Positions 27,155 through 34,169 of a stretch of 64,000 nucleotides of DNA are shown in pieces. Made by a program: the position numbers and the translations under genes. The stretch lies in assembly GCA_021413925.1 (NCBI GenBank), contig JAIOPL010000006.1, positions 124,001-188,000 of the forward strand, written 5' to 3'. The stretch is from Verrucomicrobiota bacterium (GTDB lineage Bacteria; Verrucomicrobiota; Verrucomicrobiia; Chthoniobacterales; UBA6821). The notes under the pieces were generated by a model, which did no database searches, had not been told where the DNA came from, and saw nothing but the letters and a program-made list of their open reading frames with translations. Position 1 is the stretch's first letter; each line of letters begins with the position of its first letter.

Positions 27155-28420
27155 TTAAGCCGCTGCCTGCCCTTTGGCGGAGACTTGGTTCTTAGCGGCT
27201 GCAAGGATGGCTTCCGCCTTCTCCGCACCGCATTCGAGGATCCCGTCGATATCGGAGGCTTCTGCTGTGACGACCACCTCGACAGAATTCATACCACCGG
27301 CGGCCAGAGACTTGGCCTCATCCTCGGTGATCCCGAGCATCGTGGCTAGCTGCTGCGCGGCTCCACCCATCTGCTGTTCAAAAGCCTGGGCAGCGGAGCG
27401 ATCCTCCTGGATGTCGATTTCCCAGCCGGTCAGGCGGGAAGTGAGACGGGCATTCTGGCCGCGCTTGCCGATGGCCAACGCAAGATCCTCTTTCTCGATG
27501 GCGATACGAAGAGTGTGGGCGGCCTCGTCAACCTCAATGCTACGGATACGGGCCGGCTTGAGAGCCTCACGGGCGAATTCCTTCGGATCCTCATACCAAC
27601 GAATGATGTCCACCTTCTCGTTATTGAGCTCACGGACAATGTTCTTCACTCGGGCTCCGCGCATACCGACACAGGCACCCACCGGGTCAACCTTGTCATT
27701 GGAGCTATGAACCGCAATCTTAGTGCGGAAACCGGCTTCACGGGCAATAGAGCGGAGCTCGACCGTATGATCGGCGATCTCGCTGACCTCAATCTCGAAA
27801 AGACGACGGATGAAGTTAGGATGACTGCGGGAGAGGATGATCTCGGGGCCGCGAGCGCCGTTCTCAACGGCAACGACATAGGCACGGATCCGGTCTCCAA
27901 TATTGTATTCCTCCGTGGTCACACGCTCACGCGAGGGCATGATCCCCTCGAACTTCCCGAGATCCAGAACGACATCACTGCGGTCGAATCGACGCACGGT
28001 GCCGCTGACAATCTCGCCTGCCCTGTCCTTGAACTCTTCGTAGATCATCTCCTTCTCAATCTGGCGGATGCGCTGGGCAATCGCCTGGCGGGCCGTCTGC
28101 GCGGCAATACGACCGAAGTCACGGGGAGTCACCTCAATCTCTACTGATCCACCGATCTGAGCCTCCTTGTCGACCAACTGCGCCTTAGCGAGGGTAATCT
28201 CTTCCTGAGGATTTGTAATGGTCTCAACAACGAGCGGCTTCGCAAAAGCGCGGATCGCACCACTCTTGGGGTTAATATCGACTCGCACGTCGCGTGAACA
28301 GGAGAAGCTCTTCTTTGACGCGGCAACTAGAGCCGAAGAGATCGCCTCAATGAGGACCTCGCGTTTGATACCTTTTTCACGCTCGAGATAATCGAGCATG
28401 GCAATAAATTCAGAGTTCAT
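27155..28420 (-). CDS. nusA: Transcription termination/antitermination factor NusA
   Basis: 421 residues from ATG 28420 (MNSEFIAMLDYLEREKG); the longer frame to 28585 crosses the promoter. Domain order: N-terminal RNAP-binding domain, S1 domain (GEIVSGTVRRFDRSDVVLDLG), KH1 and KH2 (DPVGACVGMRGARVKNIV and LAIGKRGQNARLTSRL), then a C-terminal helix-hairpin-helix region (MLGITEDEAKSLAAGGM). It modulates pausing, termination and antitermination. First gene of the operon. The usual upstream rimP and the small ylxR between nusA and infB are absent here. Confidence 0.95.
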   Translation of the reverse strand: MNSEFIAMLDYLEREKGIKREVLIEAISSALVAASKKSFSCSRDVRVDINPKSGAIRAFAKPLVVETITNPQEEITLAKAQLVDKEAQIGGSVEIEVTPRDFGRIAAQTARQAIAQRIRQIEKEMIYEEFKDRAGEIVSGTVRRFDRSDVVLDLGKFEGIMPSRERVTTEEYNIGDRIRAYVVAVENGARGPEIILSRSHPNFIRRLFEIEVSEIADHTVELRSIAREAGFRTKIAVHSSNDKVDPVGACVGMRGARVKNIVRELNNEKVDIIRWYEDPKEFAREALKPARIRSIEVDEAAHTLRIAIEKEDLALAIGKRGQNARLTSRLTGWEIDIQEDRSAAQAFEQQMGGAAQQLATMLGITEDEAKSLAAGGMNSVEVVVTAEASDIDGILECGAEKAEAILAAAKNQVSAKGQAAA

Positions 28421-28484
28421 GGCAATAGAAGTTCCCGACGCACTGGTCTGGAAGTATTCCAAGACAGCAAGTCGGGGGTGGGTG

Positions 28485-28513
28485 ATTATGCAGGATCTCC
28501 TCCTTAGGGTCAA
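28485..28513 (-). promoter_or_regulatory. Sigma70-type promoter of the nusA operon
   Basis: On the minus strand TTGACC (28513-28508), 17 bases, then CATAAT (28490-28485): five of six matches in each hexamer with ideal spacing. Transcription would start near 28478, giving a leader of roughly 58 bases before the nusA ATG. This also argues against the longer nusA frame. Confidence 0.65.
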
Positions 28514-28602
28514 CTGAAAGAACTGGGAAATACTCCGCTCTGATTCTCTTTGACCTAACAGATCGCCGACTCCATCCTCCGCCACAAATTTAAGAGGTTT
28601 TT

Positions 28603-30195
28603 ATGTCCGAATCCTCCCCTCATCCTAACTCTACCTCTGCCTCCGCCTCTTCGACCCTGCTCACTCAGCCTGTGTCTTGGCTCAACTCCACCCGATGGTT
28701 CTGGGGAATCCTCGCTCTGGTTACCTTCTGGAAGTTCATTGCCGCCTGGAAATTGGGTCTAATTTTTGATGAGTGCTACTACTGGGAATGGTCGTGCCAT
28801 CCCCAAGCCTGCTACTTCGACCATCCCCCCCTCACCGCATGGCTGATTGACTCGGCCCGCATGTTTCTAGGCCACACAACGCTGGCCGTCCGTTTCTGGG
28901 CTATTCTTTCCGGCATTCTCCTTTCCCTTGCTGGTCGGGAGCTGGGTAAGGATCTCTTCGGCCAGGCGGCGGGAAACCGGGCGGGTATCCTCCTTCTTCT
29001 GGCTCCGATCTTTGCGGGGAATGCCCTGTTGATGACCCCCGACACATTCCTTGTTCCTGCCTGGGCCTTCGCGGTTCTCTTTGCCTGGCGGGGATATAGG
29101 GAGGGTGGCAGCATGGGATGGTGGGCTGCCGCCGGCACAGCGGCAGGCATCGGAATGCTCTCCAAGTACACCATGGTGCTCTATTATGGTGCCCTCCTGA
29201 TGCTTTGGGTGCTCAGTCCCGGCAGACGGCCTCAGCTCCTCCCCGGCATGATGGTTGCAGGGCTTCTCTCTCTCCTGATCTTTTTGCCAGTGCTCTGGTG
29301 GAACAGCCACCACGACTGGGTCTCGTTCACCCATCAGCTTCATCATGGATTCAGAAACGAGCATTCCACATTAATCAATTTCCAGAACCTCGGCGACTAC
29401 AGCGCCTTCCTTGTTGTCTTGGTCTCACCGATACTGGGGCTTCTCTGTTTCCTGACAGCCGCAACACGTATGCGCGATCCGCGCTTCCGCTTTCTAGGGG
29501 TCTTTTTCTGGACTGTGGTACTCTTCTTCGGATACTCCGCGGCCAAGGCCCACATTGAGGCAAACTGGCCCATGACCGCTTTCATCACAGCTCTGGTGAT
29601 GGTTGCCGGGGATTGGGAGAACTATGGAGCAGGATGGAGAAAGGCGGCCATCATCATCCTGCTCATCGCCGACATCGGCGCCGTGATCGGTGTCTCCAAC
29701 TTACTTCTTCCCAAGAATTCACCGTTCTCCGTCAGGAATTTCGCTCCCGATCTTTCCTTCATGGAGAAGGTCCCCGGCTTGTCTAAGCTAGAGGCTCCGG
29801 CAAAGCAGGGATTGTCCGATTTCCAGACACGGATCGAAGAGTTCCTAGGGCCAGAGACCGTCGCCCGTACGATCGAGGAAAACTTCCGCTCCTCGGGGGC
29901 TGATTTCATCTGTCTCTCCACCTATCAATTGACCGGCGTGATGTCCTTCTATGCCCCGACACTGGAGTCGCAACTCTGGCTCCCGGATCACGGCCGCAGC
30001 CGCTTCCCATGGATCAACGACACGGCTTGGGCCGGAAAGACAGCGCTCCTGGCAGCATGGCCGCGTCTTTATAACTGCTCTCAAGATCTCTTCTCTGAGT
30101 TTTCAACACAACATCCCGTGCTGGTACCCGGCACCAGAAGCCCGCTCTTCCTCTCAATCGGAAAATCCTACAAGCCCGAAAACGCGCGTCCCTAG
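28603..30195 (+). CDS. Family 39 (ArnT/PMT-like) membrane glycosyltransferase
   Basis: 530 residues. After a Ser/Pro-rich 30-residue start there are about ten hydrophobic segments. The first periplasmic loop has FDECYYWEWSCHPQACYFDHPPLTAWLI, whose D-E-x-Y-Y-W and D-H-P-P residues are the catalytic signature of polyprenyl-phosphate-dependent GT39/ArnT enzymes. It would move a sugar from an undecaprenyl carrier to lipid A, protein or a surface polymer. The C-terminal 150 residues form a soluble domain. The stop codon TAG (30193-30195) is the first three bases of a MITE-like repeat. The gene is divergent from nusA. Confidence 0.8.
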   Translation: MSESSPHPNSTSASASSTLLTQPVSWLNSTRWFWGILALVTFWKFIAAWKLGLIFDECYYWEWSCHPQACYFDHPPLTAWLIDSARMFLGHTTLAVRFWAILSGILLSLAGRELGKDLFGQAAGNRAGILLLLAPIFAGNALLMTPDTFLVPAWAFAVLFAWRGYREGGSMGWWAAAGTAAGIGMLSKYTMVLYYGALLMLWVLSPGRRPQLLPGMMVAGLLSLLIFLPVLWWNSHHDWVSFTHQLHHGFRNEHSTLINFQNLGDYSAFLVVLVSPILGLLCFLTAATRMRDPRFRFLGVFFWTVVLFFGYSAAKAHIEANWPMTAFITALVMVAGDWENYGAGWRKAAIIILLIADIGAVIGVSNLLLPKNSPFSVRNFAPDLSFMEKVPGLSKLEAPAKQGLSDFQTRIEEFLGPETVARTIEENFRSSGADFICLSTYQLTGVMSFYAPTLESQLWLPDHGRSRFPWINDTAWAGKTALLAAWPRLYNCSQDLFSEFSTQHPVLVPGTRSPLFLSIGKSYKPENARP

Positions 30196-30528
30196 AGCAT
30201 TTTTGATTTATTCTAACGCAAAGAAAATTAAGATGATTCTTCCGCAGCCGTAACGGCTGCGCGATATATTCCGTCCGGCTAGAGCATTATCTATTTAATT
30301 TGTCGTTCCCGGCAAAATCATCAGAGTCGTTGAAAATACAAAGGTTCACGCGGAGGCGCGGAGAACGCAGAGTTTTTTCTAATGAAATTGGATAGTGATG
30401 ATTAGCCCCCACTTATTCACTGAAATCGGACGTAATGATTTTATCTCTATCCACCGCGTTCTCCGCGCCTCCGCGTGAAACATTTCTGTCTTACTGCAAA
30501 TGCATCAGAATAAATCAAAAATGCTCTA
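30193..30528. mobile_element. MITE-like element, 336 bp, perfect 22-bp terminal inverted repeats
   Basis: Left end TAGAGCATTTTTGATTTATT (first 20 of 22 bases, 30193-30214) is matched exactly in reverse complement at 30507-30528. Both outermost dinucleotides are TA, as expected for a TA target duplication. Inside is a second TAGAGC end at 30280 and a perfect 24-bp inverted repeat, TTCACGCGGAGGCGCGGAGA and on, at 30345-30368 and 30456-30479. The part from 30280 to about 30498 recurs at 45477-45696. There is no coding capacity. It fills the gap between a glycosyltransferase gene and a convergent binding-protein gene. Confidence 0.75.
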
Positions 30529-30541
30529 GTACAGAATCAAC

Positions 30542-31675
30542 TCACGGAGCGATCGTCTCGACGTAGGCGAACCTTCCGTTCTTCACCTGCAGGATCACGG
30601 CCGGCTTGGTCGGATTGCGATGCTCGTCGAGGGTGATCTTGCCCGTCACACCAGGGAAGTCCTTGGTCGCGGTGATGGCGGCATTCACCTTGGCCGGATC
30701 GGTCGTGCCGGCACGCTTCATCGCATCGGCCAAAAGGCGCAGGGCATCGTAACCGAGGGCGACCATGGCATCGGGATCCTCGTTGTATTTCTTGCGGTAA
30801 GCTTCCACGAAAGCCACCACCTGGGGACTGGTGCTCTGGTTGGAGAAGTGATTTGAGAAATAGCATCCCTCCACGGCAGCTCCTCCCACCCCCACAAGCT
30901 CCGTGGAATCCCACCCATCACCTCCGATGAAGGGAACAGTAATGCCAAGTTGACGAGCCTGACGGATGATCAAGGGAGCCTCTGTGTAATAGGCGGGCAG
31001 GAAGACCACCTCGGGATTCGCCGACTTGATGGCGGTCAACTGGGCGCTGAAATCCTTGTCACCGCCGCTGTAACTCTGCTCTCCGGTGATGACGCCACCC
31101 TTCTTCGTGAACTCCTGCTTGAAGCTCTTCGCCAAGCCGAGGCTGTAATCCTTGGAGACATCGGTGATGATCGCCGCCTTCTTTGCACCCAGCTTGTTGG
31201 CAAATTTCGCACAGACCGTTCCCTGGAAAGGGTCGATGAAGCAGACCCGAAAGATATGGTCGCCGGTCTCGGTCACCTTTTCGTTGGTGGAGGCGGGTGA
31301 GATCATCGGGATGCCGCTGCGCTGGGCGATCGGAGCAGCCTCCAGAGAACGTCCCGAGGCGACCTCACCGATCAGGGCCACCACCTTGTTTCGGGTGATC
31401 AGCTCACGCACAAGCGTGGAGGTCTCACCCGGCTTGGACTGGTTGTCCTTGGTGATTATCCGGAGAGGCTGGCCCAGCACGCCGCCAGAAGCGTTGATTT
31501 CCTCGAGAGCAAGCTGGACCCCCTTGTCGGTGCTCTGACCGAACGTAGCCTGTCCACCAGTCAGCGAGGCAAACTGACCGACAGGGATGCCGACTTCTTG
31601 CTTTTTGTTGCAGGAAGAAGCCGTGAAGCACAGTAATGCAATGGCAAGGAGACGGGGGCGTTTGAAAAACTTCAT
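30542..31675 (-). CDS. Branched-chain amino-acid-type ABC substrate-binding lipoprotein
   Basis: 377 residues from ATG 31675 (MKFFKRPRLLAIALL); an upstream in-frame extension lacks signal-peptide character. The N-terminus is a lipoprotein signal, hydrophobic to TASSC, with the lipid-bearing Cys followed by NKKQEVG. The mature part is a type I periplasmic binding fold: GQFASLTGGQATFGQS, GVQLALEEINASGGVLGQPL, LIGEVASGRSLEAAP, MISPASTNEKVTE, DVSKDYSLGLAKSF. It would bind leucine-like or other amino acid ligands. No permease or ATPase of the Liv type is nearby, so it is an orphan or serves a transporter elsewhere. Confidence 0.85.
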   Translation of the reverse strand: MKFFKRPRLLAIALLCFTASSCNKKQEVGIPVGQFASLTGGQATFGQSTDKGVQLALEEINASGGVLGQPLRIITKDNQSKPGETSTLVRELITRNKVVALIGEVASGRSLEAAPIAQRSGIPMISPASTNEKVTETGDHIFRVCFIDPFQGTVCAKFANKLGAKKAAIITDVSKDYSLGLAKSFKQEFTKKGGVITGEQSYSGGDKDFSAQLTAIKSANPEVVFLPAYYTEAPLIIRQARQLGITVPFIGGDGWDSTELVGVGGAAVEGCYFSNHFSNQSTSPQVVAFVEAYRKKYNEDPDAMVALGYDALRLLADAMKRAGTTDPAKVNAAITATKDFPGVTGKITLDEHRNPTKPAVILQVKNGRFAYVETIAP

Positions 31676-32005
31676 GAGAGAAGAGTAAAAAGGCTTCCGC
31701 TTTGTGCCAAGCACCGATCGAAGCCGGGCACTTCATCCCGCCTCACGCAGATTCCTGCCCTACGGGCAGTATGGCGGAACATCGAGCAGTGGGAACTGCG
31801 ATGTAGCCTATGCGAACGCATAGCCTTTGGCGTAGGCCAAAGGCGCGGCCACCGGGAGGTGGCGCGGCAATGGGCGGGATTTCCTTGTCGTTGACAAGGT
31901 GCTACCGATTGGCTTCGCACTAATGATATGCCGCTGATCGCGGCATGGTGATCGAACCCAGGTTCTTCATCCCGCCATACTCAAACTCCTGCCCTGCGGG
32001 CAGTT
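31676..32005. other. Gene-free stretch with a chain of short hairpins
   Basis: 330 bases without a credible gene. It contains successive small perfect or near-perfect inverted repeats: CTGCCCTACGGGCAG (31757-31771), TATGCGAACGCATA, CCTTTGGCGTAGGCCAAAGG, CTTGTCGTTGACAAG, ATGCCGCTGATCGCGGCAT (31927-31945) and CTGCCCTGCGGGCAG just before the tRNA. The first and last share flanks (ACTCCTGCCC...CAGTTTGGCGG type). The CCGCTGATCGCGG hairpin recurs at 32238-32256. Confidence 0.5.
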
Positions 32006-32097
32006 TGGCGGAAGGGGCGGGATTCGAACCCGCGGTGGGAATAACCCCACGTTCGATTTCGAGTCGAGTGCCTTAAACCGGACTCAGCCACCCTTCC
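32006..32097 (-). tRNA. tRNA-Ser (anticodon CGA)
   Basis: On the minus strand a 92-base sequence starts GGAAGGGTGGCTGAG and ends CCCTTCC-G-CCA, so CCA is encoded. The acceptor stem is 7 bp (GGAAGGG with CCCTTCC). The D arm region has the GGTTTAAGG stretch typical of class II tRNAs. The anticodon loop is CT-CGA-AA, the variable arm is long (around GTGGGGTTATTCCCAC), and the T loop is GGGTTCGAATCCC. The long variable arm and anticodon CGA identify tRNA-Ser for UCG codons. Confidence 0.9.
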
Positions 32098-32114
32098 TAA
32101 AAACTGGGATTGGC

Positions 32115-32142
32115 ACCATACCTGCATGACAGAGGAGGTCAA
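32115..32142 (-). promoter_or_regulatory. Promoter of tRNA-Ser
   Basis: Minus strand TTGACC (32142-32137), 16 bases, TATGGT (32120-32115), placed 18 bases upstream of the tRNA 5' end. The same arrangement is duplicated 238 bases away. Confidence 0.55.
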
Positions 32143-32261
32143 GTTCGGCTTGGTACTAACGCGGTTCTCTCACACCCCTACGGGGCGGGATTATCCTCGC
32201 TTTGCGAGGCTCTGGATCTTGGCTTCGCTCCAATCAAATGCCGCTGATCGCGGCATGCCAG

Positions 32262-32335
32262 TCGAACCCGCGGTGGGAATAACCCCACGTTCGATTTCGA
32301 GTCGAGTGCCTTAAACCGGACTCAGCCACCCTTCC
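32262..32335 (-). pseudogene. Truncated tRNA-Ser copy
   Basis: Carries the 5' acceptor half, D arm, anticodon arm with CGA and the long variable arm of the neighbouring tRNA, but diverges after GGGTTCGA in the T arm. It therefore lacks the 3' acceptor strand and CCA and cannot form a functional tRNA. Its promoter copy (32353-32380) is intact, so it may still be transcribed into the downstream real gene. Confidence 0.8.
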
Positions 32336-32352
32336 TAAAAACTGGGATTGGC

Positions 32353-32380
32353 ACCATACCTGCATGACAGAGGAGGTCAA
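32353..32380 (-). promoter_or_regulatory. Duplicated tRNA promoter before the truncated copy
   Basis: TTGACC (32380-32375), 16 bases, TATGGT (32358-32353), identical to the promoter of the intact tRNA-Ser. Confidence 0.5.
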
Positions 32381-32483
32381 GTTCGGCTTGTTTTTGCGCG
32401 GTTCTCTCACACTCCTACGGGGCGGGATTATCCTCGCTTTGCGAGGCTCTGGATCTTGGCTTCGCTCCAATCACGATAAGCTA

Positions 32484-32814
32484 GAGCATCTTGCGTTTAA
32501 TCTATCAATCCTTGGGCAATCATCTTGACCGTCGATAAATAAAAGGACTCGCGCAGAGGCGCAGAGACGCAGAGAAATCTTGGAAAAGACAAAGGATTGG
32601 GTCCGGAGAATATTGTCACCGATGTATCCAAAGATACGTTGGCATGAGTCATAAAAACTCTGCGTCTTGTAGGTCTGCGTTTGTACTAGCTTGCGCCCGC
32701 AAGGCTAGCCCTCCGGGTCCGCCTTCGGCGGCTACAACTCGCCTTTCCCAAAGGCTCGTTTCTGCGCGAGATTTCTTCGCTTGTATAGGCGTCAAATAAA
32801 ACCGAAACCGCTCT
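32484..32814. mobile_element. TAGAGC-ended repeat element, 331 bp
   Basis: Begins TAGAGCATCTTGCGTTTAAT and ends GAAACCGCTCTA, so the outer six bases are inverted. Inside are CTCGCGCAGAGGCGCAGAG and the segment GTACTAGCTTGCGCCCGCAA to AAGGCTCGTTTC (32682-32762). That segment recurs at 38963-39042 and, inverted, at about 45189-45268. No coding capacity; open frames across it are translation artefacts. Confidence 0.65.
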
Positions 32815-32958
32815 AATCGCGGCATGCCAATACGGTCAAAGGGATTTAGCCAGATAGACTTCGAGTTTACGAGAAGCCCAAAGGGTGAACGGCAGGCAAG
32901 CCGTAAATCAATCGAAACCGCGAGGTCAAGCCCCCCCTTTACCAAGATAAAGGGAGGA

Positions 32959-33351
32959 TTACCTAGACCAATCCAAGGCGCCCTTCTTGATGGCGTAAAT
33001 ATAGCCGACAAACAGAATCACCGAGAAAGTGAGAAGAGTCCAAAGGATGCCCATTCCATACTGCGTCAGATACTCCCGGTAAACCACAGCCCAAGGGTAC
33101 AAGAAAACGATTTCGATATCGAACAAGATGAACAACATCGCCACCAGGTAGAATTTAACACTGAAGCGTGGCTGAGGGCCAGGTTCAGGAAGCATGCCGC
33201 ACTCATAGGCAACATCCTTGACTCCCGTGCGTGTTCCGACCCGTCCGAGCAGAGTACTGGCAATCCACATCGTCAGCGCCAAACCGACGCATACCACAAT
33301 GTGAATGAGGAGGGATCCGTAGCCGCTTAAGCTTCCAAGAGTGCCGTCCAT
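32959..33351 (-). CDS. nuoA: NADH-quinone oxidoreductase subunit A
   Basis: 130 residues with three membrane helices. Conserved NuoA blocks are YECGMLPEPGPQPRFSVKFYLVAMLFILFDIEIVFLYPWAV, including the loop Cys-Gly and the acidic FDIE. It is a membrane-arm subunit of complex I near the quinone site. It follows the histone-like gene by 12 bases on the same strand. Unusually, no nuoB or other subunit follows: the next 860 bases are repeats and a tRNA. It is therefore split from the rest of the complex I genes. Confidence 0.9.
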   Translation of the reverse strand: MDGTLGSLSGYGSLLIHIVVCVGLALTMWIASTLLGRVGTRTGVKDVAYECGMLPEPGPQPRFSVKFYLVAMLFILFDIEIVFLYPWAVVYREYLTQYGMGILWTLLTFSVILFVGYIYAIKKGALDWSR

Positions 33352-33363
33352 GATCAGATGCTG

Positions 33364-33945
33364 TTACTTGCGTTTGCCAGCGACCTTATTCGCTGAAGCT
33401 TTCTTCGCTGAAGCTTTCTTCACCGAAGCTTTCTGAGCCGGCTTTTTGACAGCCACGGCTTTCTTGGGTGCTGGCTTAACTGAAGATTTTGAGGCCTTAA
33501 CGGTTGCCTTGGCTGGAGCCTTCTTTGCAACCGGCTTGGAAGCCGGCTTTGAAGTTTTAGCAGGAGCAGGCTTTGCAGCAGCTTTCGCCGCAGGCTTCTT
33601 GGGTGATTGAACAGGAGCAGGAGTAATGGAGACGATGCCGGGAACCTGGGGGGCCGGAAGTGGCTCCTCCGGAGCGATGGCATGGGCCAAAGAGACCAGG
33701 CCTTTGTACTTCTTGCCGCTCTTCTTCACCATGTTACGGGAAACAAGGTGCTGAAGCTTCTCGTAAGCTCGGAGACGAAGCATTTCCTCTCCGCCGCTTG
33801 CGGCATTACGCTTCTTCAGACGGTCGTGGACGACATCGAAGAGTTGCTTAAACTCAAAGGAAGTTCCCTTCTTGGAAAGAACTGCTACCAGTTCCTCAGT
33901 GACCAGATCGGGGAGTCTGCGGGAGAAGGCACTTTTACGTTGCAT
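33364..33945 (-). CDS. Histone H1-like Lys/Ala-rich DNA-binding protein
   Basis: 193 residues. Residues 1-90 form a predicted globular domain (RRLPDLVTEELVAVLSKKGTSFEFKQLFDVV and YEKLQHLVSRNMVKKSGKKYKGL) that reads like a small winged-helix. From about residue 105 to the end it is a low-complexity basic tail of KPAAKAAAKPAPAK-type and KKASAKKASANK repeats, like bacterial H1 homologues. A nucleoid-binding role is inferred from composition. It is transcribed ahead of nuoA with only 12 bases between, and divergent from the phosphatase-glyA gene. Confidence 0.6.
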   Translation of the reverse strand: MQRKSAFSRRLPDLVTEELVAVLSKKGTSFEFKQLFDVVHDRLKKRNAASGGEEMLRLRAYEKLQHLVSRNMVKKSGKKYKGLVSLAHAIAPEEPLPAPQVPGIVSITPAPVQSPKKPAAKAAAKPAPAKTSKPASKPVAKKAPAKATVKASKSSVKPAPKKAVAVKKPAQKASVKKASAKKASANKVAGKRK

Positions 33946-34087
33946 AATGTTTAAGGTAAAGATGTATCACTTGTTCTCGCCCGCTGTCACTAAAAAAGCA
34001 CGCCCCCCATGGGCCGCGTCACCTTGCGACGATTTTGTCAACGACTCGGTTAGTTATTTATCCGGAATTTTCCTTCTATGGCCGCAT

Positions 34088-34121
34088 TGACTTCGGATTT
34101 TTAGATTCATAACGTGAAGAG
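34088..34121 (+). promoter_or_regulatory. Possible promoter of the phosphatase-glyA gene
   Basis: TTGACT at 34088-34093 followed after 17 bases by TAACGT at 34111-34116. The -35 is good and the -10 is weak. About 50 bases precede the ATG at 34170. Confidence 0.35.
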
Positions 34122-34169
34122 AATGTTGTGGTCCTTCCCCATCCTTTTCCATCGGACAAACCGTCCTTC

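Larger units (their letters stand above)
32024..32477. repeat. Tandem duplication of tRNA-Ser and its 5' flank, period 238 bp
   Basis: Unit 1 (about 32024-32250) and unit 2 (about 32262-32477) match almost base for base. They include most of the tRNA, its promoter, a CCTACGGGGCGGGATTATCC stretch and a TCTGGATCTTGGCTTCGCTC stretch. The units differ by a short change (TGGTACTAACGCG against TGTTTTTGCGCG). Unit 2 lacks the tRNA 3' end. Confidence 0.85.

Noticed and set aside
31949-31979. Second tRNA 3' fragment (GGGTTCGATC on the minus strand)
   Set aside because: Only a T-arm-like stretch is present; no acceptor, D or anticodon arm could be drawn.
32649-33011. Open frame encoding ETSLWERRVVAAEGGPGGLALRAQ-type peptide (also in 38825-39109)
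   Set aside because: It is the translation of the dispersed repeat segment with GCTTGCGCCCGCAAGGCTAG. The same peptide appears wherever the repeat lies, with no independent coding signal.
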